A DNA stretch of 7,582 nt from an uncultured Bacillota bacterium (lineage in GTDB: Bacteria; Bacillota; UBA994; UBA5500), in NCBI GenBank assembly GCA_937874815.1, contig CALNBW010000086.1:1-7582 (forward strand), in the 5' to 3' direction. A program made the position numbers and the translations under genes. The stretch's first letter is position 1, and every line of letters starts with the position of its first letter. The notes beneath the pieces are model-generated. The model saw only the letters and a list, made by a program, of their open reading frames with translations, did not search any database and was not told the origin of the DNA. This document shows, one piece after another, positions 1 through 6,617 of this stretch.

Positions 1-58
1 AGGTGCGCTGTTTTTTGGACACACTAGAAACAGTATGGATAATGAGAGGGGCACTAGG

Positions 59-964
59 ATGGGGAAATCTCAGCATAAGCTACTGCTGTTTTGGCAAGCA
101 ATCCGGGGGCCATTTCTGCTCGCCTCTGGGATACCTGTCTTGCTGGGGACAACCATAGCCTATGCGCAGCAGGGGCAGGTCAGGTGGGGGCTTTTTGTGC
201 TGGCTTTGTTAGGTTGCATGCTGCTACATGCCGGTGCTAACGTGGCCAATAACTATTATGATTGGCTGTTGGGGGCAGATGGCTTAAAACCGTCCGAAAT
301 GCTATCTGGCGGTACTCTGCTCGTGCACAGTGGCCAGCTGCAACCGGAAAAGTTGCGCGCGTTATATCGAGGATTATATCTAGCGGCGTTCGCCTGTGGT
401 GTTGTCGTTGCCCAGTATGTAGGCTACGTGGCCCTGTTGATTGGCCTTCTCGGATTAGTTTTGGGCCACGGCTATACTGCCCCGCCTGCCAGGTTTTCCT
501 ATAGGGGGTGGGGTGAGTTGGTAACTGGCATCACCTTTGGCCCCCTGGCTGTCCTCGGCTCCTATTATGCTCAGACAGCCCGCTTTGATTGGCAACCGCT
601 GTTGGCATCGCTTCCCCTCGGTCTGTTGATCACAGCTGTCCTTTATATTAACGAGTTTCCTGACCAGCATACGGACGAGGCGGCGGGTAAGCTAAATTGG
701 GTAGTCCTAACTAAGGGCCAGGCAATTGGCATTTACCAAGCACTCATTGTGGTGGCCATCTTGGCGGCGCTCCCCTTATTATTTGCGGCCAGCCCTTGGG
801 TTTTGGGCCTCTACTTAGTGCTGACGGCGCTAGGGTTACAGACTGCTTGGCAAGGCAAGCAGTTTTTCTTATGCCCGGAACGATTGCTACTGGTGCAGGC
901 TAAAACTATCGTTTTTTATGCTCTCACTGGATTGTTCTTATGCGTCGTCTATTTAGGAACCTAG
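59..964 (+). CDS. UbiA-family prenyltransferase, MenA-like (probable 1,4-dihydroxy-2-naphthoate polyprenyltransferase)
   Basis: Integral membrane prenyltransferase that would join a polyprenyl diphosphate to an aromatic acceptor, most likely 1,4-dihydroxy-2-naphthoate in menaquinone synthesis. The two Asp-rich, Mg-diphosphate-binding motifs of the UbiA fold are visible: NNYYDWLLGAD (about residues 64-74) and NEFPDQHTDEAAGK (about 198-211). Between them lies a TAPPARFSYRGWGEL stretch as in MenA proteins, and hydrophobic segments run along the whole 301 residues, the usual family length. I chose the ATG at 59 because GAGAGGGG (44-51) sits 7 bases before it. The in-frame ATG at 35 has no convincing ribosome binding site and would add eight polar residues. 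No other menaquinone gene is in the window, so the acceptor is inferred from family resemblance alone. Another lipid or quinone acceptor is possible. Confidence 0.85.
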   Translation: MGKSQHKLLLFWQAIRGPFLLASGIPVLLGTTIAYAQQGQVRWGLFVLALLGCMLLHAGANVANNYYDWLLGADGLKPSEMLSGGTLLVHSGQLQPEKLRALYRGLYLAAFACGVVVAQYVGYVALLIGLLGLVLGHGYTAPPARFSYRGWGELVTGITFGPLAVLGSYYAQTARFDWQPLLASLPLGLLITAVLYINEFPDQHTDEAAGKLNWVVLTKGQAIGIYQALIVVAILAALPLLFAASPWVLGLYLVLTALGLQTAWQGKQFFLCPERLLLVQAKTIVFYALTGLFLCVVYLGT

Positions 965-1097
965 GGAGGCGGTGCCGTTGTTTTGTCTCCCATGCATTGC
1001 GTCGGCATGCCCTCCTGCTGGTTCATGTATATGGGTAACTCGTTTGGGGCAAGCTAGTCTGTGTATTTTATTGAAGTAAGATTTGAGGTGATATCGT
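965..1097. other. Intergenic stretch with imperfect hairpin; no clear promoter
   Basis: The first part can fold: GGAGG (965-969) pairs with CCTCC (1011-1015) and TGCCG (973-977) with CGGCA (1003-1007), separated by a 3x3 internal mismatch. No T-run follows, so it is a poor intrinsic terminator. I see no well-spaced -35/-10 pair before the next gene, so read-through from the prenyltransferase gene is possible. Confidence 0.3.
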
Positions 1098-2042
1098 TTG
1101 CGCGTTGGTATTCCACGAGCGTTGGCCTACCATGATTATTTTCCTTTATGGGAGACATTTTTTCAGCACTTAGGTTGCGAAGTGGTAGTTTCGCCACTAA
1201 CTACGCCCAATATTGCTAACCAAGGAGTTGCTTTGGCGGGCGATGATGTCTGTTATCCGGTAAAGGTGATGCATGGCCATGTGGCCGAATTGGCTGATAA
1301 AGTTGATCTGATCTTTGTTCCGCGCTTGTTCAGTACCTTGGCTGGCACTTGTGAGTGCCCTAAACTTATTGGCTTAGCAGATATGTTGCGTCATAGCATA
1401 CCGCAGTTGCCGCCGCTCATTTCTCCCTACGTTAATTTGCGTCTGGGTAAGAGGGGCTTGTGGAGCGCAGTTTATGCTGCTGGCAGAACAATCACTCGTA
1501 ATCCGTGGAGATTGCACCGTGCGTTTGGAGCCGGAATGCAAGCCCTTTCAACCTTGGAGCGCAATTACCAGGCTGGTCGTTTCGCGGGCCAAAGTCATGC
1601 ACAGCGCGGCCAGATGGGTAACGTGGCCGTGATTGGGCATCCCTATAATCTGTACGATAGCTATACTAATTTGCAGGTAGTGGAGCGCTTGTTGCAGCAA
1701 GGATATCGGGTTTTGACGCCCCAGATGCTATCAGCGAAGGCGTTGGCGGCAGCAAATGCAGAACTGCGTAAACCCCTATTCTGGTCAGCAGGTCGGGTAG
1801 TCTTTGGAGCAGGTGCCCATTATGCAACTAGATCTGATGTTATTGGCATTATACATCTAGCTTCTTTCGGTTGCGGCTTGGAATCGTTGATCATCGATTT
1901 GGTGCAACGGGTTGCTATCCGTTACGATAAGCCCCTGTTGCTTTTAACAATGGACGAACATACCGGCGAAGCCGGTGTAGAAACAAGGCTAGAGGCATTC
2001 CTAGATATGCTTTCTTGGAAGGGGGCAGCGTCTTGCGTGTAA
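1098..2042 (+). CDS. Acyl-CoA dehydratase activase-related protein (DUF2229 / 2-hydroxyglutaryl-CoA dehydratase-like), first of two
   Basis: Cytoplasmic protein of 314 residues in the DUF2229 family, related to the component of 2-hydroxyacyl-CoA dehydratases and benzoyl-CoA reductases that receives electrons from an ATP-driven activase. Typical features are the N-terminal MRVGIPRALAYHDYFPLW, a DDVCYPVKVMHGHV stretch with Cys52, Cys85 and Cys87 in a TCEC motif, FGCG with Cys259, and the C-terminal signature TMDEHTGEAG-x3-TRLEAFLDML (about 284-305). Several of these cysteines are candidate iron-sulfur ligands. The start is TTG at 1098, with GAGGTGAT (1085-1092) five bases upstream; no ATG fits the conserved N-terminus. 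The next gene begins inside its last codons. In other bacteria equivalent segments are found joined to the activase in one very long polypeptide, so here they look like separate subunits. Substrate and reaction are not known. Confidence 0.85.
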   Translation: MRVGIPRALAYHDYFPLWETFFQHLGCEVVVSPLTTPNIANQGVALAGDDVCYPVKVMHGHVAELADKVDLIFVPRLFSTLAGTCECPKLIGLADMLRHSIPQLPPLISPYVNLRLGKRGLWSAVYAAGRTITRNPWRLHRAFGAGMQALSTLERNYQAGRFAGQSHAQRGQMGNVAVIGHPYNLYDSYTNLQVVERLLQQGYRVLTPQMLSAKALAAANAELRKPLFWSAGRVVFGAGAHYATRSDVIGIIHLASFGCGLESLIIDLVQRVAIRYDKPLLLLTMDEHTGEAGVETRLEAFLDMLSWKGAASCV

Positions 2043-3151
2043 CTTTTCCCCATATGGGTTTGACTTGGGTTGGTGTCAAGCATCTGTTAGCCGAAGTAGG
2101 CTTTGATGTCGTAGTCCCGCCGCCTATTACCCGCGCTACGCTGGAACTGGGCGCTAAGCATTCCCCCGAGTTTATCTGTTTGCCCTTCAAGGTGATGTTG
2201 GGCAACTACTTGCAGGCAGTGGAGGCTGGCGCTGAAGCAATCTTTATGCTGGGCGGAATTGGGCCCTGCCGCCTCGGGTATTATGCCGAGGTACACCGTG
2301 AAATAATGGGCGATTTAGGTCTGCCGACTCGCATGATTGTGTTGGAGCGTGACAACTTTGTCAGCGAAATTTCCCAGGCTGTAAAGGCCAACGGGCACGG
2401 TATTAAGTGGCATAAACTAATACCCTTGGTCCGTTTTAGTCTGGCGAAAGTAACCTACCTAGATAACCTAGAAGCTAAACTGTTGCGAGAACGTTACCGA
2501 GAAAAATTAACGGGCACCTGTAGCAACATATTTGCTCAGACAGTGCAGGCTGTGGATGCGGCCGCGAGCTGGGCAGACTTACAGCAGACAAAGAGGCTAG
2601 TGAGCGCAGAGCTAGAGCAGGCGCTTTTGCCAGAGCCTAGTAGACCCCTACGCATCGGAGTAGTAGGGGAGATATATATGCTGATTGAGTCCTCGGTGAA
2701 TTTTCGCTTGGGAGAACGCCTGGGGCAATTGGGGGCTTCTGTAACCCGCAATATGTATGGCTCCACTTGGGTGCGTGAGCATCTGCTTCCCGACTTGCGC
2801 GCACGCCAAGAGATGCGTCGCATAGCGCGCCGTTGCCGGCCTTACTTGGCACAACGGATTGGCGGCCATGGGTTTGAAACAATCGGCTACGCTGTTGATT
2901 ATGCCGAGCAGGGTTACGATGGTCTGGTGCAGGTATTGCCGCTAACTTGCATGCCAGAGATTATCGCTGAGAGCATTCTGCCTACAGTAAGCGAAGATTA
3001 CGGAATTCCCTTGCTTACAGTTACTCTAGACGAACATGCCGGTGAAGCCGGTTTGCTCACGCGGCTAGAAGCTTTTGTGGATATGCTGAATGAGCGTAGA
3101 GCCAGCAGTCGGATAGGAGGAGAGCTAATTGCGCCTAGCGCTGGGTATTGA
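2033..3151 (+). CDS. 2-hydroxyacyl-CoA dehydratase D-component-like protein (DUF2229-associated), second of two
   Basis: Cytoplasmic protein of 372 residues, related to the HgdB/BcrB-type dehydratase components and to the preceding protein. Visible features are the N-terminal MRVTFPHMGLTWVGVKHLL, EFICLPFKVMLGNY with Cys49, GGIGPCRLGYY with Cys79, a second Rossmann-like start RIGVVGEIYMLIESSVNF (about 207-224), LPLTCMPEIIAESILP with Cys306, and the shared C-terminal TLDEHAGEAG-x2-TRLEAFVDML (about 331-352). Cys49, Cys79 and Cys306 are the best candidates for holding an iron-sulfur cluster. An upstream in-frame TTG at 2015 exists, but the TTG at 2033 gives the family's usual N-terminus and has GGAAGGGGG (2017-2025) seven bases before it. 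With this start the gene overlaps its predecessor by 10 bases, which suggests translational coupling. Its own end overlaps the activase gene by 23 bases. The substrate is unknown. Confidence 0.85.
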   Translation: MRVTFPHMGLTWVGVKHLLAEVGFDVVVPPPITRATLELGAKHSPEFICLPFKVMLGNYLQAVEAGAEAIFMLGGIGPCRLGYYAEVHREIMGDLGLPTRMIVLERDNFVSEISQAVKANGHGIKWHKLIPLVRFSLAKVTYLDNLEAKLLRERYREKLTGTCSNIFAQTVQAVDAAASWADLQQTKRLVSAELEQALLPEPSRPLRIGVVGEIYMLIESSVNFRLGERLGQLGASVTRNMYGSTWVREHLLPDLRARQEMRRIARRCRPYLAQRIGGHGFETIGYAVDYAEQGYDGLVQVLPLTCMPEIIAESILPTVSEDYGIPLLTVTLDEHAGEAGLLTRLEAFVDMLNERRASSRIGGELIAPSAGY

Positions 3152-4109
3152 TGTCGGGTCGGTGAGCACCAACCTGGTAGCTGTCACTGAAGACGGCCAG
3201 GTATGCAGCAAGCTCTACTTACGCACCCGTGGTAACCCAATCCAGGTTGTGCAAAGTGGCTTGAGCCAGCTACAGGCGGAGCTGCCCGAGCAGGCTAACG
3301 TCATGGCCTGTGGTGTCACTGGCAGTGGCCGTCAACTAGCTGCTCACCTGGTGCAAGCGGATAGTGTCAAGAACGAAATTACCGCCCATGCTATGGCAGC
3401 CTTGTCGATCAATCCCGGGGTAAGGACAGTGCTTGAAATAGGCGGGCAGGACTCCAAGATCATCGTTCTGCGCGATGGCGTAGTCGTTGATTTCGCTATG
3501 AACACAATTTGTGCTGCGGGTACCGGTTCATTTCTTGATCGCCAGGCGGCCCGCCTAGGCGTGGATATTTCGGAACTGGGCGCACTAGCGTTGGCTGCTA
3601 AACAGGCTACGCGCATTGCCGGTCGCTGCGCTGTCTTTGCCGAATCGGATATGGTGCACAAGCAGCAGATGGGCCATTCAATGCCTGATATTGTGCGCGG
3701 CTTATGTGAAGCCTTAGTACGCAATTACTTGGGTAACGTGGCTAAGGGTAAACATATCGAGTCACCGATAGTCTTTCAGGGTGGAGTGGCTGCGAATGCA
3801 GGCATTCGGCAAGCTTTTCAGGAGGCGCTGCAGCAGGAAATACAAGTGCCGGAACACTATGATGTAATGGGAGCCTTAGGCGCTGCCTTGTTAGCCGAGC
3901 GAGCAACTGTATTGCGTAACCAGCCTAGTAAGTGGCGAGGATTTTCAGTTGCGGAGGCAGATTGCCAGGCCACTTCCCATGACTGCAATGGGTGTGCCAA
4001 TGGATGCGAGGTCATGGAATTCAAGATTGGCGGCCAAAGCATTGCTTGTTGGGGAGACCGCTGTGGTAAGTGGAGCCATAGTAAAGGCGTAGTCGTCGCG
4101 GATAACTGA
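3129..4109 (+). CDS. Acyl-CoA dehydratase activase (HgdC / BadF-BadG-BcrA-BcrD ATPase family) with Cys-rich C-terminal tail
   Basis: ATPase of the ASKHA fold that, in known relatives, uses ATP hydrolysis to push a low-potential electron from a bridging [4Fe-4S] cluster into a dehydratase or reductase. The phosphate-binding start ALGIDVGSVSTNLVAV (4-19), VTGSGRQL (63-70), EIGGQDSKII (103-112) and the late glycine-rich GGVAANAGIR (218-227) are all present. Cys128 in ICAAGTGSFLD and Cys167 in AGRCAVFAESD match the two cysteines that hold the cluster at the HgdC dimer interface. The protein has 326 residues against about 260 for HgdC. The extra part is a tail with Cys279, Cys286, Cys289, Cys293, Cys307 and Cys312, including CNGCANGC. 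The start is TTG at 3129, with AGGAGG (3115-3120) eight bases upstream and inside the preceding gene, so translation is probably coupled. It is the last gene of the unit, before a strong terminator. Confidence 0.92.
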   Translation: MRLALGIDVGSVSTNLVAVTEDGQVCSKLYLRTRGNPIQVVQSGLSQLQAELPEQANVMACGVTGSGRQLAAHLVQADSVKNEITAHAMAALSINPGVRTVLEIGGQDSKIIVLRDGVVVDFAMNTICAAGTGSFLDRQAARLGVDISELGALALAAKQATRIAGRCAVFAESDMVHKQQMGHSMPDIVRGLCEALVRNYLGNVAKGKHIESPIVFQGGVAANAGIRQAFQEALQQEIQVPEHYDVMGALGAALLAERATVLRNQPSKWRGFSVAEADCQATSHDCNGCANGCEVMEFKIGGQSIACWGDRCGKWSHSKGVVVADN

Positions 4110-4162
4110 GACGGATAAGGGGCCGCGCACATCTAGGTTTTCTCTGTCAGTATTCAGGTAAT

Positions 4163-4190
4163 TGTAGGGGCCGGATCCTATCCGGCCCGG
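4163..4190 (+). repeat. 28-bp palindromic repeat, copy A
   Basis: The core GGGCCGGAT (4168-4176) and ATCCGGCCC (4180-4188) form a perfect 9-bp stem around the three-base loop CCT, preceded by TGTAG. The same 28 bases occur once more in reverse orientation at 7238-7265. This copy abuts the terminator stem directly. The flanks of the two copies differ, so the unit looks like a discrete short dispersed element. Confidence 0.75.
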
Positions 4191-4224
4191 GGCTGTTGTA
4201 GTCACTATTGCAGCAGCCCCTTTT
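4189..4224 (+). terminator. Intrinsic terminator of the activase unit
   Basis: GGGGCTGTTG (4189-4198) pairs with CAGCAGCCCC (4211-4220) as a 10-bp stem with one G-T wobble and a 12-base loop, followed at once by TTTT (4221-4224). It ends the rightward three-gene unit and insulates bioY from it. Confidence 0.8.
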
Positions 4225-4241
4225 GCGTGCTGGCAAACCCA

Positions 4242-4273
4242 TTGTTGACTTTAGCGTCTATCCTGGTTAACAT
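4242..4273 (+). promoter_or_regulatory. Probable BirA operator overlapping the bioY promoter
   Basis: Half-sites TTGTTGACT (4242-4250) and GGTTAACAT (4265-4273) are separated by 14 bases, matching the pattern TTGTTAACC-N14-GGTTAACAA known for biotin operators of BirA repressors, with three deviating positions out of 18. The same bases make a promoter: -35 TTGACT (4245-4250), a 17-base spacer and -10 TAACAT (4268-4273). Repressor binding would therefore cover both promoter elements. The bioY start codon is 43 bases beyond the -10, and a BirA with a DNA-binding domain is encoded next door. Confidence 0.75.
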
Positions 4274-4316
4274 TAGTGGGGATTAGCAACAGCACAAGTA
4301 AAGGGCGGGATACACC

Positions 4317-4865
4317 ATGAAACTAACAACACAAGATCTGACCAAAGCAGGGCTTTTCACAGCGCTTCATATTGCTGCCGCGGTGGTATTACGTTTTGGC
4401 GGTGAAGCCGCCGTCCCTTTTAGCCTAGTACCCTTCTTCGTGATCCTAGCAGGTACTTTGTTAGGTCCGAAAGGCACCTGGAGCTTGGTGCTTTACGCTC
4501 TGCTCGGCCTATTAGGTCTTCCTGTTTTTGCGCAAGCACCCTTTGGCGGAATCAGCTATCTGCTGCGGCCCAGCGCAGGTTTCGTCTTTGGGTACATCTT
4601 TGCTGCCTGGGCTATCGGTTGGGGTGTAAGTAAGCTGCCACAGTTGACCAGCGCACGGGTCTTCCTGGTCAGCGTTGTTGGCTTGGCAGTACTTTATGCC
4701 TGTGGCCTGCCCTATCTTTATCTCGTTTTCCGCTTCGTCATGGGCAAGACCCTCACCTTACAACAGGTGCTAGCTTTCGGCTTCTATCCATTTATCGCCT
4801 TTGACCTGATTAAGGCCTTCGCCGCCTCTGTATTGACCGTGGCCATACGCAAACGCTTGGCTTAG
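4317..4865 (+). CDS. bioY: Biotin transporter BioY (ECF S component)
   Basis: Substrate-binding membrane subunit (S component) for biotin uptake by an energy-coupling-factor transporter. The 182-residue, very hydrophobic protein fits the BioY length and about six membrane helices. Family marks are AVPFSLVPFFVILAGTLLGP (about 32-51), GLLGLPVFA-x3-FGGISYLLRPSAGFVFGY (about 64-93) and a late FDLIKAFAASV (about 162-172). The ATG at 4317 follows GGGCGGGA (4303-4310), a moderate ribosome binding site. No EcfA or EcfT gene is nearby, so it must use a shared energising module encoded elsewhere or act alone, as reported for some BioY proteins. Its likely BirA operator implies repression when biotin is plentiful. 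It converges with birA, and the two stop codons overlap. Confidence 0.93.
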   Translation: MKLTTQDLTKAGLFTALHIAAAVVLRFGGEAAVPFSLVPFFVILAGTLLGPKGTWSLVLYALLGLLGLPVFAQAPFGGISYLLRPSAGFVFGYIFAAWAIGWGVSKLPQLTSARVFLVSVVGLAVLYACGLPYLYLVFRFVMGKTLTLQQVLAFGFYPFIAFDLIKAFAASVLTVAIRKRLA

Positions 4866-5824
4866 GCCAACGGGCGTAGAGAAACATCGCCAGCCAAGAC
4901 GAGTCTCTCGGACCCATCGGCCAGGGCTATGCGTAGCGAGCCCGTAGGGCTGAGGCCAACCGCGGTGCCAGTATAGCTACCGTTTGTTTCGATTACGTTC
5001 ACGCTTTTACCAAGCAGGCGGTCATGTTTTTGCCAAGCAGCGAGCAGGGGGGCCGGGTCTGTCGACTCTAGTAAGGGTAAGACCTTCTCTAGCTCTAGTA
5101 AGATGCGCGCGAGTAGTTCTGCCCGGTTCGGCTTACGCCCGGTTTCACGGTAGAAAGAAGTAGCTGTGTTAGCTAGCTCATCAGGAAGTTCCATTTGATG
5201 AGTGTTTATTCCCATGCCGATGACAACGAAATCGACCTGGTCCAGCTCCCCACTTAGCTCAGAAAGAATGCCAGCCAGCTTGCGTCTGCCTACCCAGACA
5301 TCATTCGGCCATTTTAGCCAAGCATCGCTCAGCCCAATGCTTTGCAGTGCTTCTACGACGGCAACGCCTGCCGCCAACGTGAGCATCGGAACTCGCCGTG
5401 TTGGTAGGTCGGGCCGTAGAATGAGCGAGGCAAAGATGCCGCTACTCTTGGCTGAAGTCCAGGCCCGTCCGCGGCGCCCTCGGCCGGCAGTCTGTTCCTC
5501 AGTGACAACCAGTGTTCCGTGGGCCGCTCCCTGGCGCGCCAGTTCTTTAGCAGTGGTGTTAGTGCTAGGGATGCTTTCATGCCAAAAAACATCCTGGCCG
5601 AGCTGGCCGGAACGGTAATGCTGAATAAGCTCCGGTAGCAGTAAATCGGGCCAGCTCAGTAGACGGTAACCGCTATTCTGTTTGCCTTCAATCTGCAAAC
5701 CTAGTTTCTGTAGTGACTGCATCTGTTTCCAAACGGCTGTGCGGGACAGCTTCAGAGTTGATGCTATTAGTTCTCCTGATATCGGCTCTGGAAAAGCAGA
5801 TAGCAGCATGTTCAGGGCATTCAT
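4862..5824 (-). CDS. birA: Bifunctional biotin--[acetyl-CoA-carboxylase] ligase / biotin operon repressor BirA
   Basis: Makes biotinoyl-AMP from biotin and ATP and attaches the biotin to a lysine of biotin-dependent carboxylases; the bifunctional type also represses biotin genes. The 320-residue protein has an N-terminal winged helix-turn-helix (about 1-55, with LSRTAVWKQMQSLQKLG and the wing SGYRL). The catalytic domain has STN (87-89), the adenylate loop GRGRRGR (114-120), KWPNDV (171-176), the lysine of RKLAGIL (182-187) and GMGIN (203-207). A C-terminal SH3-like domain (about 270-318) follows. The ATG at 5824 has AGGGGGAA six bases upstream. It lies 19 bases after the DUF2225 gene on the same strand, so the two are probably cotranscribed. 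I see no biotin operator in front of this unit, so birA itself is probably not autorepressed that way. Confidence 0.95.
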   Translation of the reverse strand: MNALNMLLSAFPEPISGELIASTLKLSRTAVWKQMQSLQKLGLQIEGKQNSGYRLLSWPDLLLPELIQHYRSGQLGQDVFWHESIPSTNTTAKELARQGAAHGTLVVTEEQTAGRGRRGRAWTSAKSSGIFASLILRPDLPTRRVPMLTLAAGVAVVEALQSIGLSDAWLKWPNDVWVGRRKLAGILSELSGELDQVDFVVIGMGINTHQMELPDELANTATSFYRETGRKPNRAELLARILLELEKVLPLLESTDPAPLLAAWQKHDRLLGKSVNVIETNGSYTGTAVGLSPTGSLRIALADGSERLVLAGDVSLRPLA

Positions 5825-5843
5825 GTTTGGTTCCCCCTAACAA

Positions 5844-6515
5844 CTAGCCTTTGGCGTTTTGTTCGTTTTTGCGTGCTGCCCAGGCTTCTCTGGCCAGGTC
5901 GATGTGGGCATAATCGGCATGGGTGGGAGTGAAAAGCTGGCTAAACCATTGGCGGGCTTGGTCTAGTCTGCCCAAACGTAGGCTGGTATCGCCCAGCATA
6001 TGTAGAAAATGGGCATCACTTAGGCTATCCTGCTGTGTTTCATAGGCCACTTGGAAGAAACGGTTGGCAGCTTCTAAGAACTCTAGTTCTGCTGCCGTAT
6101 TTTTCTCTGCGCGATACAGCCAGGCTAGACGCATGCAGATGCCCGCTAAGAATCGGGGTTGCTCCTTTTTGGCAAAGCCGGCACCTAGAGCCAGCTTAAA
6201 AGACAGAATGGCCTCGTTTACATTTCGTACCCCGCAGAGGTTGGGTGCACCCTGCGGCAAATAATGGTTCTTATAATCTGCGTAAATTGACTCCTTCTGA
6301 TTTGCCCGTAGCGGACTGAATGAGTCTGTAAATGCGAAACCGCAATGGGGACAGACGTTGCTCTCGTAGTAGTAGGGGTTAACATCTGCAAAATAGGAAC
6401 AGAGGTCGCTATCGCGACTAATAGTACGCATTCTATTGCTGCGTACTTTCTTGGTTGTGAATTCCGTTGCGCAAGCCAAGCATTCGCAGTGCTTATCATA
6501 CAGTATGTCATCCAT
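5844..6515 (-). CDS. DUF2225 family protein with zinc-ribbon-like N-terminus
   Basis: Uncharacterised, probably cytoplasmic protein of 223 residues in the DUF2225 family of Firmicutes and relatives. The N-terminal half has CLAC (Cys12, Cys15) followed by EFTTKKVRSNRMR, a DSDLC-x-YF-x2-VNPYYY stretch and VCPHCGF (Cys55, Cys58). The two CxxC pairs suggest a structural metal site, and Cys10 is an extra cysteine beside the first pair. The C-terminal half is helical with TPR-like segments (for example LGDTSLRLGRLDQARQWF). The reading frame stays open to a GTG at 6527, but that codon is part of GGAGTG (6525-6530), which forms the ribosome binding site nine bases before the ATG at 6515, so I prefer the ATG. 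It is first in a unit with birA. Its cellular role is unknown, and a link to biotin is only positional. Confidence 0.85.
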   Translation of the reverse strand: MDDILYDKHCECLACATEFTTKKVRSNRMRTISRDSDLCSYFADVNPYYYESNVCPHCGFAFTDSFSPLRANQKESIYADYKNHYLPQGAPNLCGVRNVNEAILSFKLALGAGFAKKEQPRFLAGICMRLAWLYRAEKNTAAELEFLEAANRFFQVAYETQQDSLSDAHFLHMLGDTSLRLGRLDQARQWFSQLFTPTHADYAHIDLAREAWAARKNEQNAKG

Positions 6516-6560
6516 CTGGGCCGGCACTCCTTATGTAAATATTATCTGCTAGACGACTGT

Positions 6561-6590
6561 ATTATATGGCATATTAACCATGAGGGTAAA
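6561..6590 (-). promoter_or_regulatory. Probable promoter of the DUF2225-birA unit
   Basis: Read on the minus strand: -35 TTTACC (6585-6590), an 18-base spacer and a perfect -10 TATAAT (6561-6566). The -10 lies about 45 bases before the chosen ATG of the DUF2225 gene. The -10 is convincing; the -35 is average. Confidence 0.55.
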
Positions 6591-6617
6591 GCAATCCTGT
6601 TTTTTTTGGGCTAGCCC

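Noticed and set aside
965..1015. Hairpin after the prenyltransferase gene as a terminator
   Set aside because: The stem is interrupted by a three-base mismatch and no T-run follows, so termination is not supported.
3344..3724. 126-codon open frame on the - strand
   Set aside because: Antisense to the core of the activase, including its cluster cysteines; no recognisable protein features.
5202..5618. 138-codon open frame on the + strand
   Set aside because: It lies entirely antisense to birA, whose catalytic motifs are intact; no ribosome binding site and a composition typical of a shadow frame.
6567..6610. Possible biotin operator in front of the DUF2225-birA unit (GGTTAATAT on the minus strand)
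   Set aside because: The partner half-site expected 14 bases away does not resemble TTGTTAACC.
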